64,000 nt of DNA from Sphingomonas sp. HMP6 (lineage in GTDB: Bacteria; Pseudomonadota; Alphaproteobacteria; Sphingomonadales; Sphingomonadaceae): contig NZ_AP022672.1 in NCBI RefSeq assembly GCF_013374095.1, positions 1,673,501 to 1,737,500 of the forward strand, given 5' to 3'. The notes beneath the pieces were generated by a model. That model searched no databases. It was given only the letters and a program-made list of their open reading frames with translations, and was not told the DNA's origin. Within the stretch, counting starts at the first letter, position 1. Each line of letters opens with the position of its first letter. Shown in pieces: positions 1 through 11,987 of the stretch. Position numbers and translations under genes: made by a program.

Positions 1-797
1 CGATCCGGCGACTCCACGCTGGCGACGACTTGCGCCGCCAGATCGGCGAGCGCCGCCCCGCCGGGGACGATCTCGGCATGAGGAAAACGCGCGTGCAAAG
101 CGTCCTCGCCTTCGTCGAACGACACGCGGCACAGCCCCTTGTCGGTCGCGGCGACGAGCATCGGGCCCAGACTGGTAGCGGCGATCGTCCAGCGGATCGT
201 CACCCCCGCCCCGCCGCGCTTCCACGCACTCGGCGTCATGCCCAGCCGCTTGCCCGCACCTTCGTAGAAACGGCTCGGTGCCGAATAGCCCGCTTCGTAG
301 ATCGCCTCGGTCACGCTCGTCTCCCGCGTCAGCGCGTGCGCGGCGGCCCGCGCCTTCAACCCGCGCGCGTACGCCGCCGGGGTCACCCCGGTCGCGCGCT
401 TGAACAGCCGGTGAAAATGGTGCGGCGCATAGCCCACCAGCGCCGCCAGCTCCTCGAGCCCCAGCGTTTCCTCCGCACCCTCGATCAGCGCGACCGCGCG
501 CGCGACCGCGATCCGGTCGCGCCCGACCTGGTCCGGCGTGCACCGCAGACACGCGCGAAACCCCGCGTCGCGCGCTTCCTCCGGCGTACGGAAGAACAGC
601 ACATTCTCACGCTTCGGGTGGCGCGCCGGGCAACTCGGCTTGCAGTAAATGCCGGTCGTCTTCACCGCGCCGACGAAGCGGCCGTCGGAATGCCGGTCCC
701 GCGCTTCGAAGGCACGCCAGGCGGCATCGGGGTCAAGCGGGAGGGGAGCGATCTGCGTCATGCGATCGGGATAGAGCGTAACGACGGCGTCGGACAT
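1..797 (-). CDS. ada: Bifunctional Ada-type DNA methylation repair protein/AraC regulator, truncated by window edge
   Basis: The minus-strand reading frame begins at ATG 797 and runs off the left edge, so only about 265 residues are visible. The N-terminal Ada zinc domain has four cysteines at residues 52, 56, 83 and 86 (YCKPSC and CLRC). Their 4/27/3 spacing is the same as the methyl-phosphotriester-accepting cluster of E. coli Ada. An AraC-type helix-turn-helix region follows (around residues 95-180), then the start of the O6-alkylguanine methyltransferase domain. The catalytic PCHR motif lies outside the window. Members of this family repair alkylated DNA and, when methylated, activate the adaptive response. 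An alternative in-frame ATG lies at 761, but the first start keeps more sequence. Identification is firm for the two visible domains; whether the methyltransferase part is intact cannot be judged. Confidence 0.9.
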   Translation of the reverse strand, partial: MSDAVVTLYPDRMTQIAPLPLDPDAAWRAFEARDRHSDGRFVGAVKTTGIYCKPSCPARHPKRENVLFFRTPEEARDAGFRACLRCTPDQVGRDRIAVARAVALIEGAEETLGLEELAALVGYAPHHFHRLFKRATGVTPAAYARGLKARAAAHALTRETSVTEAIYEAGYSAPSRFYEGAGKRLGMTPSAWKRGGAGVTIRWTIAATSLGPMLVAATDKGLCRVSFDEGEDALHARFPHAEIVPGGAALADLAAQVVASVESPD

Positions 798-819
798 CCC
801 GCCGATTGCGATCAAAGCG

Positions 820-1644
820 CTACGCCATGAAGGCTTGAGCAGCTCTTAGCTGATCGGTCACATCCATCACTCCGTTGATCGACCAGATCGCGTCATCCAT
901 GATCAGACGCCACGCGTTCACGTGCGCGACATAGATTGCCAGAGCGGAAACTGTTGCATGCGGGACGAGCGCCGCGCGACGAATTCCGAAATCGGTGTTG
1001 AACAGGACGACGGCTAGTTGATCGAATTTTAGCTCGGGTAGCGCCCGAATCTGACTTAATTGCCGTTCGCTAGGAAGGCCCAACCGAAGCCGTCGTGCTT
1101 TGATTTGATACTTGGTGCCGGTCGTCGGATCGACGGCATCGTGACCAGCCGCAGAGTTCACTTCGAGCTCCCAGCCAAAAGCCTGCGCAAACAGATGTTC
1201 AGCATAATCGCCGATTGGTGCATTGGCGGTCCTTACGATGCCGCGTAGCCGCAAAGATTCGATCGCAGAGGCGTGCAGCTGCAGCAGTTCGACGATCGAA
1301 CGGTCCGGGTGCAAGTCTTCGTCCAGAATCGACTGTTGAGGCTGGGGCGTGACCGGCTCGCTACCGCGCGGTTCCGCAACTGTGGACATCTGGGGGCCCA
1401 AGCCTTGAAAATGATGCGGCCTAACAATCCTCCGCAGCCGATTGCCTATGTTCATGCGCTGTTGGCCCGGATTCAGATGGGCATAACGACCGGCATCAAT
1501 TTCGAACCGCGCAGCAAGCGCGTGGAGCTTGGCGAGGTCCAGCGTTCCATCCCGATTGTTCACTTCGTCTCGCAGCCAGCGATTAAACGGACTATCGCGG
1601 GTTTGCTCGGTCCAGGCCCCGCGCTGCTCCGGCGTGAAATGCAT
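820..1644 (-). CDS. Uncharacterised protein with a putative PD-(D/E)XK-type nuclease-like C-terminal domain
   Basis: I do not recognise a named gene. The frame is open further upstream, but ATG 1644 has a GGGGG ribosome-binding site four bases before it and starts at the end of the upstream dienelactone hydrolase gene (stop codon 1646-1648), so about 274 residues are likely. The N-terminal part (residues 1-75) is helical and rich in Trp, Arg and Asn. The C-terminal half contains GDYAEHLFAQAFG, then NSAAGHDAVD and KYQIKARR. This arrangement of an upstream Glu, an Asp in GHDA and a Q-x-K strand resembles the core of restriction-endonuclease-like folds. That assignment is an inference from motif spacing. 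The close coupling suggests co-transcription with the hydrolase, but the two functions have no obvious link. Confidence 0.65.
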   Translation of the reverse strand: MHFTPEQRGAWTEQTRDSPFNRWLRDEVNNRDGTLDLAKLHALAARFEIDAGRYAHLNPGQQRMNIGNRLRRIVRPHHFQGLGPQMSTVAEPRGSEPVTPQPQQSILDEDLHPDRSIVELLQLHASAIESLRLRGIVRTANAPIGDYAEHLFAQAFGWELEVNSAAGHDAVDPTTGTKYQIKARRLRLGLPSERQLSQIRALPELKFDQLAVVLFNTDFGIRRAALVPHATVSALAIYVAHVNAWRLIMDDAIWSINGVMDVTDQLRAAQAFMA

Positions 1645-1645
1645 T

Positions 1646-2323
1646 TTACCCCCCATTCGCCTCGAACAATTCCAACGTCCGCTCCCGCGCAAGATCGGCG
1701 CTCGGCTCATGATAGTCCTTGCGCCGGTCCGAATTGAAACCGTGACCGGCCTCATACACGTGTACCGTCGCCTTGGGCCAATCCTTGGCGATCACTGTGT
1801 CCACGCCCTCCATCGGGATGCCGGTGTCGAAACGGCCGAAGTGGAGGATGACGGGCACCTTCGGTTCCTCATCCGCCGCCGCCGGGATCAAGCTGCCATA
1901 ATAGCCCGATGCCGCCGCCACACCGTGCATCCGGGTCGCCGCGAACCAGGCCACCGACCCGCCATAGCAATAGCCGACGACGAACACCGGTCCCGTGGCG
2001 GCAAGCGCATCGACGCAGGTCTGCACATCGGCGAGCGACAGGTCGAACGGGTGGAGTTCGCGCGCCAGTTGCACCGCGCGGGCGAAACCGTCGCCGGAAT
2101 ACTCAGCCTCGAACCCGGGATGCTCGCGGTCGAACAAGGCCGGCGACAGCACTTCATAGCCGTCGGCGGCATAGCCGTCGCACAGATCGCGGATATGATC
2201 GGTCACGCCGAAGATTTCCTGGACGAGCACAAGGCCACCTTTGCGCACGCCCGTAGGTTGCACATGATAGACGGCGACCTCCGCGCCATCCGACATCGTC
2301 ATCTTTTCCATCGCGCCGGTCAT
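1646..2323 (-). CDS. Dienelactone hydrolase family protein
   Basis: This 225-residue alpha/beta hydrolase matches the carboxymethylenebutenolidase family in length and motifs. The nucleophile cysteine lies in GYCYGG (Cys119), the acid in GRFDTG (Asp166) and the histidine in AGHGFN (His194), giving the Cys-Asp-His triad of dienelactone hydrolases. The N-terminal segment LVLVQEIFGV is also typical. Family members open cyclic ester lactones in the cytoplasm, but the real substrate of such paralogues is usually unknown and no aromatic-degradation genes lie nearby. It is transcribed with the downstream nuclease-like gene, whose ATG lies one base past this stop codon. An upstream MCP gene on the same strand begins 1.8 kb away and ends 55 bases before this start. 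Confidence 0.9.
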   Translation of the reverse strand: MTGAMEKMTMSDGAEVAVYHVQPTGVRKGGLVLVQEIFGVTDHIRDLCDGYAADGYEVLSPALFDREHPGFEAEYSGDGFARAVQLARELHPFDLSLADVQTCVDALAATGPVFVVGYCYGGSVAWFAATRMHGVAAASGYYGSLIPAAADEEPKVPVILHFGRFDTGIPMEGVDTVIAKDWPKATVHVYEAGHGFNSDRRKDYHEPSADLARERTLELFEANGG

Positions 2324-2378
2324 CGAATCGCTCCTGCTGTCGCTCCGCAGACTCGCTAGCGAGGTTCGACGCGCCGCG

Positions 2379-4160
2379 CTACGCCGCGCGGACGTCGGCG
2401 ATCAAGCGGTTGATCTGGCCGCGCAATTGCTCGACCCCGCCGGCAACATCCCCCGCCGTGCGCGTCACCTGGTCGGCGGTGTGGCGCGATCGTTCGGCGC
2501 GCTCGCGCAAGGTCTGCATGTTGGCGGCGGCGTCGGCGGTGCCGTCCTCCACTTCGGCAATCGCGTGCGCAATCGCTTGCGTCATGCCGCGTTGCTGGTC
2601 GACCGCGCTCGCGACATTCGCCGACGATTGGTCGAGCTCGGCCACCAGCGCATCGACCGACTCGATCGTCGCGAGCACGGTGTCGCTGGCGTTGCGCACG
2701 GCGGCAAGGCGCGCCTCGATCCGCCCGGCGGCCGATTGCGTCTGGCGTGCCAACCCCTTCACTTCATCGGCGACGACCGCGAAGCCGCGCCCCGCCTCAC
2801 CCGCGCGCGCTGCCTCGATCGTGGCGTTGAGCGCGAGCAAATTGGTCTGCCCCGCGACCGCCGCGATCAGGTCGAGCACCGCCGCGATCTCGACGATCAT
2901 CTCGCCAAGCGATTCGGCGCGGTCGCGCCCTTCCAGCGTGCGGGCGCGAACGGTGGCGACGCTGGCGCGCGATTCGTTCGCCTCGCGGCTGATCCGCTCG
3001 ATCGCCCCGGCGAGCGCAGCGGCGGAATGGGTGATGGTGCGCGCGTTGTTGGCGCTCTGCTCGGCGATCGCGGCGGTCGCCATCGCTTGCTGTTCGGTCG
3101 CACCGGCTTCGCCCGACATGGCGCTCGCGGTCTCGCGCAAGGCAGGCCCGGCCGACGCCAATTGCCGGACGGCTGCCCCCGCCTCACCTTCGAACGCCTC
3201 GAACAGCGCGTCGAGATGCGCGGCGCGGCGGGCGCGCGCGGCCTGCTCGTGGCGCTCGCGCATGCCCACCGCATCGGCGGTCTGGCGCGCCTCCTCGCGC
3301 AAGCGCCGCGCATCGGCCGAGCGTTGCCGCGCAAACGCAAGCGCGCGCGCGATGTCGCCAATCTCGTCGCTGCGGTCGAGCGCGGGAATCGGCGCGTCGG
3401 CGCGTTCCAGGGTGATGTCGCGCGTTGCCTCGGCGATCTGGGCAAGCGGCTGCTCGACTCGGCGGCTCAGCATCCGCATCCCCCAACAGGCGACGAGGAT
3501 CGCGGCAACCGTGACGAAGGCGACGAGAATATAGACTTGGACAAAGGCCCGCTCGAGCGCGGCACGCTCCTGTGCTGCGTCGCTGCGCAGATCGGCGATC
3601 AGCGTGCTGCTGGTGCCGGTCAGCGGGTCAATCGCGGCATAGAGCGCGCCGCTGACGAAGAAATCGAGCTGATCGGTGCGGCCCGAGCGCAGCAGGTCCA
3701 GCAGGCGATCGAGCGCAGCGTCGGCATCCCGCCGCGCCGTCGCGACCTGCGCGACTTCGGCGGCGCGACGCGTATCGAGATTGTGACGGGTGAACGCCGC
3801 CCAGCTCGTCGCGATCTCCGCGCGGGTTCCCTCGATCGTCGCGATCGCACCGACCGGAGAAAGATTTCCGCTGCGGACCTTGTGCGCGGTGAGCAGCGCG
3901 GTGGCATAGCTTGCGTTCACCCGCTGCAACTCACCGATCGGGTACAGCCGATCCATCACCAGCGCGGTGACGCGGTGACTGGTTGTCAGCGTGGTTCCAA
4001 TTAACGCCAGCGCAAGCAGTGCCTGAATTCCAAGCAACGCAAAGACAATCCGCCGCAATTGTACGCGCATGTTGCGACCGCCCGCCTCCCACCGATCGAC
4101 CCAGCGACCGAGAGTTGCAGCAAGAATCGGGGGCAAGCGTAGCCGGGCGATGCTGTTCAT
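2379..4160 (-). CDS. Methyl-accepting chemotaxis protein with two membrane segments and HAMP domain
   Basis: The 593-residue product is a classical transmembrane chemoreceptor. Hydrophobic segments lie near residues 37-57 and 211-231, with a helical periplasmic sensor domain of about 150 residues between them (four-helix-bundle type by appearance). A HAMP-like region follows, then the cytoplasmic signalling coiled coil with the canonical hairpin [32 protein letters not shown] written across roughly residues 440-472. It lacks the C-terminal WNAF tail seen in the MCPs at 34466 and 36087, and its hairpin is the textbook type, so it belongs to a different receptor lineage. It is separated from the divergent atp operon by 223 bases and is far from the main motility island. 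The ligand is unknown. Confidence 0.93.
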   Translation of the reverse strand: MNSIARLRLPPILAATLGRWVDRWEAGGRNMRVQLRRIVFALLGIQALLALALIGTTLTTSHRVTALVMDRLYPIGELQRVNASYATALLTAHKVRSGNLSPVGAIATIEGTRAEIATSWAAFTRHNLDTRRAAEVAQVATARRDADAALDRLLDLLRSGRTDQLDFFVSGALYAAIDPLTGTSSTLIADLRSDAAQERAALERAFVQVYILVAFVTVAAILVACWGMRMLSRRVEQPLAQIAEATRDITLERADAPIPALDRSDEIGDIARALAFARQRSADARRLREEARQTADAVGMRERHEQAARARRAAHLDALFEAFEGEAGAAVRQLASAGPALRETASAMSGEAGATEQQAMATAAIAEQSANNARTITHSAAALAGAIERISREANESRASVATVRARTLEGRDRAESLGEMIVEIAAVLDLIAAVAGQTNLLALNATIEAARAGEAGRGFAVVADEVKGLARQTQSAAGRIEARLAAVRNASDTVLATIESVDALVAELDQSSANVASAVDQQRGMTQAIAHAIAEVEDGTADAAANMQTLRERAERSRHTADQVTRTAGDVAGGVEQLRGQINRLIADVRAA

Positions 4161-4383
4161 GTCCGGCCTTCTGCGCGCAAAGCCGCCAACGAATGGTTAA
4201 GCGAATGTTACAGTTGCATGAAATGCCGTCCGATCAGATTGCCCCGCCGCACCGCTTGCATCCGCCCCGACCCGATGCTAACCGCCCGCCAGCCCATCGG
4301 CAGGTGCTTCCTAAAGCGCCTTCCATCTGCATGGGGCCACCATTCGTGCACCCCGGTATCGAAATTCAGAGGACCCCAATCGC
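4161..4383. promoter_or_regulatory. Divergent intergenic region between MCP gene and atp operon
   Basis: These 223 bases separate the minus-strand MCP gene from plus-strand atpH and must hold both promoters. I see no confident -35/-10 pair. A minus-strand open frame of 67 codons lies across most of it but has no family resemblance that I recognise. Confidence 0.4.
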
Positions 4384-4938
4384 GTGGAGACATCCGGCGG
4401 TATTCAAGCAAGCTTAAGCGGACGCTATGCGACCGCGTTGTTCGAGCTCGCGCGTGACAGCAAGGCGATCGACGCAGTCGAAGCCAGCCTGGGCCGCGTG
4501 CGCGAGACGATTGCGCAATCGGCTGAGTTCGCAGCGCTCATCGCCAGCCCGATCGTATCGCGCGGCGCCGCCGCAAAGGCGATCGCTGCTGCGGCCGAGT
4601 TGATCGACGTCGATGATACGACGGCGAAGTTTCTGGGCGTTCTCGCCGAGAATCGTCGTCTGGCGAAGCTTCCGGCGATCATCCGCGATTTTCGCAATCT
4701 TGCCGCGCGCCACCGTGGTGAGACGACGGCGGAGGTCACGTCGGCCCACCCGCTCAGCGACGATCAGGTCGACGCGCTGAAAGCACAGCTTCGCACCCGC
4801 ATCGGCACCGATGTTTCGGTCGATCTCGCGGTCGATCCCGCACTTCTCGGCGGTCTGGTTGTCCAGATCGGCTCGCAACGGATCGATTCGTCGATCCGCA
4901 CCCGTTTGAACTCACTCGCGCTCGCGATGAAAGGCTAA
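4384..4938 (+). CDS. atpH: ATP synthase F1 subunit delta
   Basis: This 184-residue protein is the delta (OSCP) subunit that links the F1 head to the peripheral stalk of the F0F1 ATP synthase. The start METSGGIQASLSGRYATAL carries the usual GRYATALFELA motif, and the C-terminus holds LLGGLVVQIGSQRID, the conserved delta signature (variants of GG..I..G....D.S). The start is a GTG at 4384, and the size is normal for alphaproteobacteria. It is the first gene of the F1 operon. The next gene, atpA, follows after three bases. F0 genes (atpB, E, F) are absent here, as in most alphaproteobacteria where they form a separate operon. Confidence 0.97.
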   Translation: METSGGIQASLSGRYATALFELARDSKAIDAVEASLGRVRETIAQSAEFAALIASPIVSRGAAAKAIAAAAELIDVDDTTAKFLGVLAENRRLAKLPAIIRDFRNLAARHRGETTAEVTSAHPLSDDQVDALKAQLRTRIGTDVSVDLAVDPALLGGLVVQIGSQRIDSSIRTRLNSLALAMKG

Positions 4939-6471
<1,533 letters not shown>

Positions 6472-6476
6472 ACGCA

Positions 6477-6770
6477 ATGGCGTTGACGTACCTTGCACGG
6501 ATCAGCCTGAAGTCGGGCGATTTCGACGCGGCACAATCTGCCGTCGCCGCAATCGTCACGCAGACGCAGGCGGAAGAAGGGTGCGAGCGGTTCGATCCGC
6601 ATCCTGCGGCGGACGGATCGCCAACGCTGTACATCTACGAACGCTGGCACGACCGTGCCGCGTTCGATTTTCACCACGCGCAACCCTACACGCGCGCGGT
6701 GTTCAAACAGTATGAGGATTGGCTCGCCGAGCCCGTCCACATGACCGAACTCGGGGACGGATTGGCGTAA
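6477..6770 (+). CDS. Antibiotic biosynthesis monooxygenase (ABM) superfamily protein inside the atp operon
   Basis: The 97-residue protein [16 protein letters not shown] has the ferredoxin-like ABM fold pattern: a strand rich in small hydrophobics, then [40 protein letters not shown]. The ERW and the H..(A/P)H elements are typical of small YgiN-like quinol monooxygenases and of haem-independent oxygenases. It sits between atpA (five-base gap) and atpG (ATG one base past its stop), so it is probably translated together with the ATP synthase. No link between this family and ATP synthase assembly is established; a role in quinone chemistry or detoxification next to a respiratory complex is only a guess. 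Confidence 0.85.
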   Translation: MALTYLARISLKSGDFDAAQSAVAAIVTQTQAEEGCERFDPHPAADGSPTLYIYERWHDRAAFDFHHAQPYTRAVFKQYEDWLAEPVHMTELGDGLA

Positions 6771-6771
6771 C

Positions 6772-7653
6772 ATGGCAAGCCTTAAAGCCCTCAAGATCCG
6801 CATCGGCTCGGTGAAGTCGACGCAGAAGATCACCAAGGCGATGAAGATGGTCGCCGCTGCAAAACTGCGCCGTGCGCAGGAGGCCGCGGTCGCCGGGCGT
6901 CCCTATGCCGAACGGCTCGAAGCCGTGATGGCGAGCCTCGCGTCGAAAGTGTCGGTTAGCGAATCCTCGCCCAAGCTGCTCGCGGGCACCGGCAAGGACC
7001 AGACGCACCTCATCATCATCGCGACCTCCGAGCGCGGTCTCGCTGGCGCGTTCAACTCGAACATCGTTCGCGCCGCCCGCCGCAAGGCCGAGGAGCTCGA
7101 AGCGCACGGCAAGACCGTGAAATTCTACGTGGCCGGCAAGAAGGGCCGCGTGATCAAGCGCTTCTTCCCCAACCAGATCGCCGCCGATCATGAGATGAGC
7201 CACATCAAGACCGTCGCTTTCGCCGATGCGCGCGCGATCGCCGACGATGTGATCGCCCGGTTCGAGGCAGGCGAGTTCGATATCGCCCACCTGTTCTACG
7301 CCCGCTTCCAGTCGGCACTGGTGCAGGAAGCCACCGGTCGCCAGATCATCCCGGTTGCGATCGACCTCAACGCCGCCCCCGTCTCCGACGGCGGCGCAGC
7401 GGTGGAATACGAACCCGATGAGGAAACGATCCTCGCCGAGCTGCTGCCGCGCAACGTCGCGATCCAGGTGTTCCGCGCGTTGCTCGAAAACGCCGCGTCG
7501 GAGCAGGGCAGCCGCATGACCGCGATGGACAATGCCACGCGCAATGCCGGCGACATGATCAACCGCCTGACGATCCAGTACAATCGCAGCCGCCAGGCTG
7601 CGATCACCACCGAACTGGTCGAGATCATCTCGGGTGCCGAGGCGCTCAAGTAA
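6772..7653 (+). CDS. atpG: ATP synthase F1 subunit gamma
   Basis: The 293-residue gamma subunit is the central rotor shaft of F1. The N-terminus [29 protein letters not shown] spans the conserved coiled-coil start, and the C-terminal helix contains [18 protein letters not shown] and [23 protein letters not shown], the gamma signature. Length is normal for the family. The TAA stop is followed directly by a GTG that opens the lipoprotein gene, so the two are probably translationally coupled. Confidence 0.98.
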   Translation: MASLKALKIRIGSVKSTQKITKAMKMVAAAKLRRAQEAAVAGRPYAERLEAVMASLASKVSVSESSPKLLAGTGKDQTHLIIIATSERGLAGAFNSNIVRAARRKAEELEAHGKTVKFYVAGKKGRVIKRFFPNQIAADHEMSHIKTVAFADARAIADDVIARFEAGEFDIAHLFYARFQSALVQEATGRQIIPVAIDLNAAPVSDGGAAVEYEPDEETILAELLPRNVAIQVFRALLENAASEQGSRMTAMDNATRNAGDMINRLTIQYNRSRQAAITTELVEIISGAEALK

Positions 7654-8331
7654 GTGAAGATCGCGCGCGCCTTGCCGATGATCCTGTGTGCGGCACTCGC
7701 CGCATGCGGCGGCGCGCCTGTGTCCAATACGGTCGATGCCGCCAATATGATGGCGAACGATTTGCTCGATCCCGCCAAGGAAATGGCACGGCGCTGGGGC
7801 ACGGTGTTCACCGACGCCGACCTTCGCGTCCGCGCCGCCAAGGACCTTGGCTATGCGATCGGGCCGATGACCGCTGGCGCACCCGGTACGTTCGCGGCGA
7901 AGAGCGACGAGCAGGTGATCCAGCTCCCGCGTTCGCCCATCAAGACGCGCAGCACGCTGGAAGCATCGGGGACCAAGGCCGACCTGGTCGATCGCTACGT
8001 CTTCACTTTCACCTCGACCGGCGATGACGGGCGCGACAGCAAATCCGCCAGCGATGCCGACAAGACGCCGCTGCGCGTTCTGTCGGGCTTCCTCGGTCGT
8101 TTCGACGTCCAGCCAACCGACCCGATCAAGGCCGCGATCAAAGCAATGCAGCCGATCGACGCCGCCCTCCCTGGCGCGCGGATCGTGTTCGATCCGGGGC
8201 CGGTTGCCGACCCCAAGTATAAACGCGATCGGAGTTCGATGATCACAATCATCCGCCCCGGCGCAAAAAACCCGACCCAAGCTCAAGCCGCTCCAGATAC
8301 AGCGACCCCCGACACAGTGACGAGGAAGTAA
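7654..8331 (+). CDS. Putative lipoprotein of unknown function between atpG and atpD
   Basis: A 225-residue protein that I do not recognise. It starts with GTG directly after the atpG stop codon. The N-terminus MKIARALPMILCAALAAC is a lipoprotein signal peptide with the lipobox LAAC at residues 15-18, so the mature protein is probably anchored in a membrane facing the periplasm. The body contains SASDADKTPLRVLSGF and a basic-hydrophobic C-terminal region, then a Thr/Ala/Pro-rich tail. No enzyme motif is visible. It splits the normally contiguous atpG-atpD pair and would be expressed at ATP synthase levels unless post-transcriptionally limited. I infer envelope location only. Confidence 0.8.
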   Translation: MKIARALPMILCAALAACGGAPVSNTVDAANMMANDLLDPAKEMARRWGTVFTDADLRVRAAKDLGYAIGPMTAGAPGTFAAKSDEQVIQLPRSPIKTRSTLEASGTKADLVDRYVFTFTSTGDDGRDSKSASDADKTPLRVLSGFLGRFDVQPTDPIKAAIKAMQPIDAALPGARIVFDPGPVADPKYKRDRSSMITIIRPGAKNPTQAQAAPDTATPDTVTRK

Positions 8332-9864
<1,533 letters not shown>

Positions 9865-9870
9865 TCGACT

Positions 9871-9992
9871 CTCCCTCTCCCCTCCGGGGAGAGGGTGGCC
9901 GAGCGCAGCGAGGTCGGGAGAGGGGCAGTAATCAGGGCAACACGCTCGATACTGCCCCTCTCCCCGGCCCTCTCCCCGGAGGGGAGAGGGAG
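9871..9992. repeat. REP-like long inverted repeat between atpD and atpC
   Basis: The 25 bases at 9871-9895 (ctccctctcc...gagaggg) recur as an exact reverse complement at 9968-9992. The inner segments (tcgggagaggggcagta and tactgcccctctccc) also pair imperfectly, so the transcript could fold into a branched hairpin of about 120 bases. The sequence, with a central gccgagcgcagcgaggtc, looks like a dispersed intergenic palindrome (REP/ERIC-like). Lying inside the operon, it could protect the upstream mRNA from exonuclease or dampen atpC expression. Confidence 0.85.
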
Positions 9993-10005
9993 AAGGAAAG
10001 AAACA

Positions 10006-10257
10006 ATGCTCCACTTCGAACTCGTAACCCCAGAACGTCTCGTCCGCAGCGAGGACGTGTACATGGTCGTCGTCCCCGGCACCGAGGGTGATTTTGGCGT
10101 GCTGGAGGGCCATGCCCCGGTCATGTCGACGATCCGCGACGGCGCGCTGTCGGTCTATCGCACTGAAAAGGGCGAGCCCGAGACGATCGCGATCGAAGGC
10201 GGTTTCGCCGAGGTTTCGGCGGCAGGCCTCACCGTGCTGGCGGAACGCGCCGCTTAA
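10006..10257 (+). CDS. atpC: ATP synthase F1 subunit epsilon
   Basis: ATG 10006 is preceded by an AAGGAAAG ribosome-binding site and gives an 83-residue protein; the frame is open further upstream only through the inverted repeat, so the longer reading is rejected. [18 protein letters not shown] and [16 protein letters not shown] are the conserved epsilon features. The protein is short because it ends after the beta-sandwich (LTVLAERAA) and lacks the C-terminal helical hairpin that in many bacteria inhibits ATP hydrolysis; short epsilon subunits are common in alphaproteobacteria, where another inhibitor (zeta) can act. It closes the F1 operon. Confidence 0.97.
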   Translation: MLHFELVTPERLVRSEDVYMVVVPGTEGDFGVLEGHAPVMSTIRDGALSVYRTEKGEPETIAIEGGFAEVSAAGLTVLAERAA

Positions 10258-10269
10258 TAAGCCTACGAA

Positions 10270-10285
10270 GCGCCGCAAGCGGCGC
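10270..10285 (+). terminator. Weak hairpin after atpC
   Basis: The 16-base palindrome gcgccgcaagcggcgc with a CAAG loop lies 13 bases after atpC and is followed by a modest T-rich stretch (gtttggtt). It could be the intrinsic terminator of the atp operon, although the T tract is poor. Confidence 0.5.
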
Positions 10286-10352
10286 GTTTGGTTAGTAAAT
10301 TGTCAAACACTCGCCCGTACCAATGGTCCGTGACCATTAGGAAGCGGGCAGC

Positions 10353-11879
10353 ATGAGTGCATTTGGACGTCGACCCGGAGCGGCCGGAGCGGGAACGCGA
10401 CCCGCATTCGGCGTTGCGCGCCCGATGCACGGTGGGAGCGCACGCCCCTCCGACGGTGAAGCGGCGCCCGGCGCAGGCGAACAGTTCCCGCCGCTGCCGA
10501 CCCTCTCCGATAGCGATTCGATGGGTAACATGCCCGGCACGCAGCAGGACGCAATGCAGCGCCTCGCCGACAGGCAGGCCTCGTCCGCCGAATCGGGCAG
10601 CTCGAAGGTCGAGGGGTTCGAAAGCTCGATCCACAAGATCAAGGAACAGGTCCTCCCGCGCTTGCTCGAACGCGTCGATCCCGAGGCGGCGGCAACGCTC
10701 AACAAGGACGAACTCGCCGAGGAATTCCGCCCGATCATCGGTGAAGTGCTCGCCGAACTGAAGCTGACGCTCAACCGCCGCGAGCAATTCGCGCTGGAAA
10801 AGGTGCTGGTCGACGAACTGCTCGGCCTCGGGCCGCTCGAGGAATTGCTCGCCGATCCGAACATCACCGACATCATGGTCAACGGCCCCGAGCAGACCTA
10901 TGTCGAGCGCAAGGGCAAGCTCGAACTCGCGCAAATCCAGTTTCGCGACGAGGAGCATCTGTTCCAGATCGCGCAGCGCATCTGCAACTCGGTCGGCCGC
11001 CGCGTCGATCAGACCACGCCGCTCGCCGACGCCCGCCTCAAGGACGGCAGCCGCGTCAACGTCATCGTACCCCCGCTCTCCCTGCGCGGCACCGCGATCT
11101 CGATTCGTAAATTCTCCGCCAAGCCGATCACGCTCGACATGATGGCGGGCTTCGGCTCGATGAGTCCGAAAATGGCGACCGCGCTGAAGATCGCTGGTGC
11201 GTGCCGTTTCAACGTCGTCATCTCGGGCGGTACCGGCTCGGGCAAAACCACGATGCTCAACGCGCTGTCGAAGATGATCGACCCCGGCGAGCGCGTGCTG
11301 ACGATCGAGGACGCGGCCGAACTTCGCCTGCAGCAGCCGCACTGGCTCCCACTCGAAACGCGTCCCGCCAACCTCGAAGGCCAGGGCGAAATCAGCATCC
11401 GCGATCTCGTCAAGAACGCGCTGCGTATGCGCCCGGATCGCATCATCCTCGGCGAAATCCGCGGCAGCGAGTGTTTCGACATGCTCGCCGCCATGAACAC
11501 CGGCCACGACGGATCGATGTGTACGCTCCACGCCAACTCCCCGCGGGAGGCGCTCGCACGTATGGAAAATATGGTGATGATGTCCGACATCAAGGTGCCG
11601 AAGGAAGCGATCTCGCGCCAGATCGCCGATTCGGTCGAGATGATCATCCAGGTCAAGCGCCTGCGCGACGGCTCGCGCCGCGTCACCAACGTCACCGAAG
11701 TGATCGGCATGGAAGGCCCGGTGATCGTCACGCAGGAGCTGTTCAAGTTCGAATATCTGGATGAGTCCGCCGACGGCAAGATCATCGGCGAATATCGCTC
11801 GATGGGCCTGCGGCCCTACACGCTGGAAAAGGCACGGACGTTCGGGTTCGATCAGGCCTATCTGGAAGCGTGCCTCTAA
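10353..11879 (+). CDS. cpaF: CpaF/TadA-type secretion ATPase (Flp pilus assembly), solitary
   Basis: The 508-residue protein belongs to the type II/IV secretion ATPase family. After a disordered N-terminus of about 85 residues come an all-helical domain, the NGPEQTYVERKGKLE region, the Walker A motif GGTGSGKTTMLN, the Asp box with TIEDAAELRLQQPHW, the Walker B/His region RPDRIILGEIRGSE and CTLHANSPREAL. These are the marks of CpaF, which powers assembly of Flp/Tad pili at the inner membrane. No other tad/cpa gene lies in the window. The gene is flanked by the atp operon and a protease gene, so it is either an orphan or serves a pilus cluster elsewhere. Confidence 0.95.
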   Translation: MSAFGRRPGAAGAGTRPAFGVARPMHGGSARPSDGEAAPGAGEQFPPLPTLSDSDSMGNMPGTQQDAMQRLADRQASSAESGSSKVEGFESSIHKIKEQVLPRLLERVDPEAAATLNKDELAEEFRPIIGEVLAELKLTLNRREQFALEKVLVDELLGLGPLEELLADPNITDIMVNGPEQTYVERKGKLELAQIQFRDEEHLFQIAQRICNSVGRRVDQTTPLADARLKDGSRVNVIVPPLSLRGTAISIRKFSAKPITLDMMAGFGSMSPKMATALKIAGACRFNVVISGGTGSGKTTMLNALSKMIDPGERVLTIEDAAELRLQQPHWLPLETRPANLEGQGEISIRDLVKNALRMRPDRIILGEIRGSECFDMLAAMNTGHDGSMCTLHANSPREALARMENMVMMSDIKVPKEAISRQIADSVEMIIQVKRLRDGSRRVTNVTEVIGMEGPVIVTQELFKFEYLDESADGKIIGEYRSMGLRPYTLEKARTFGFDQAYLEACL

Positions 11880-11987
11880 GCGTCACCGTTCGTTAGGCAC
11901 GTACCTTTCGTAAAAGACCGCTACCCAAATCGACGACGGCGCGCGCACGGTCGAGAGCGTCTTGCTGCAAATCTGACGCAACCCTAA

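Noticed and set aside
4208..4411. 67-codon minus-strand frame in the MCP/atpH gap
   Set aside because: No ribosome-binding site or family likeness; it would overlap the start of atpH.
10263..11531. 422-codon minus-strand frame opposite cpaF
   Set aside because: Antisense shadow of CpaF; no family resemblance.
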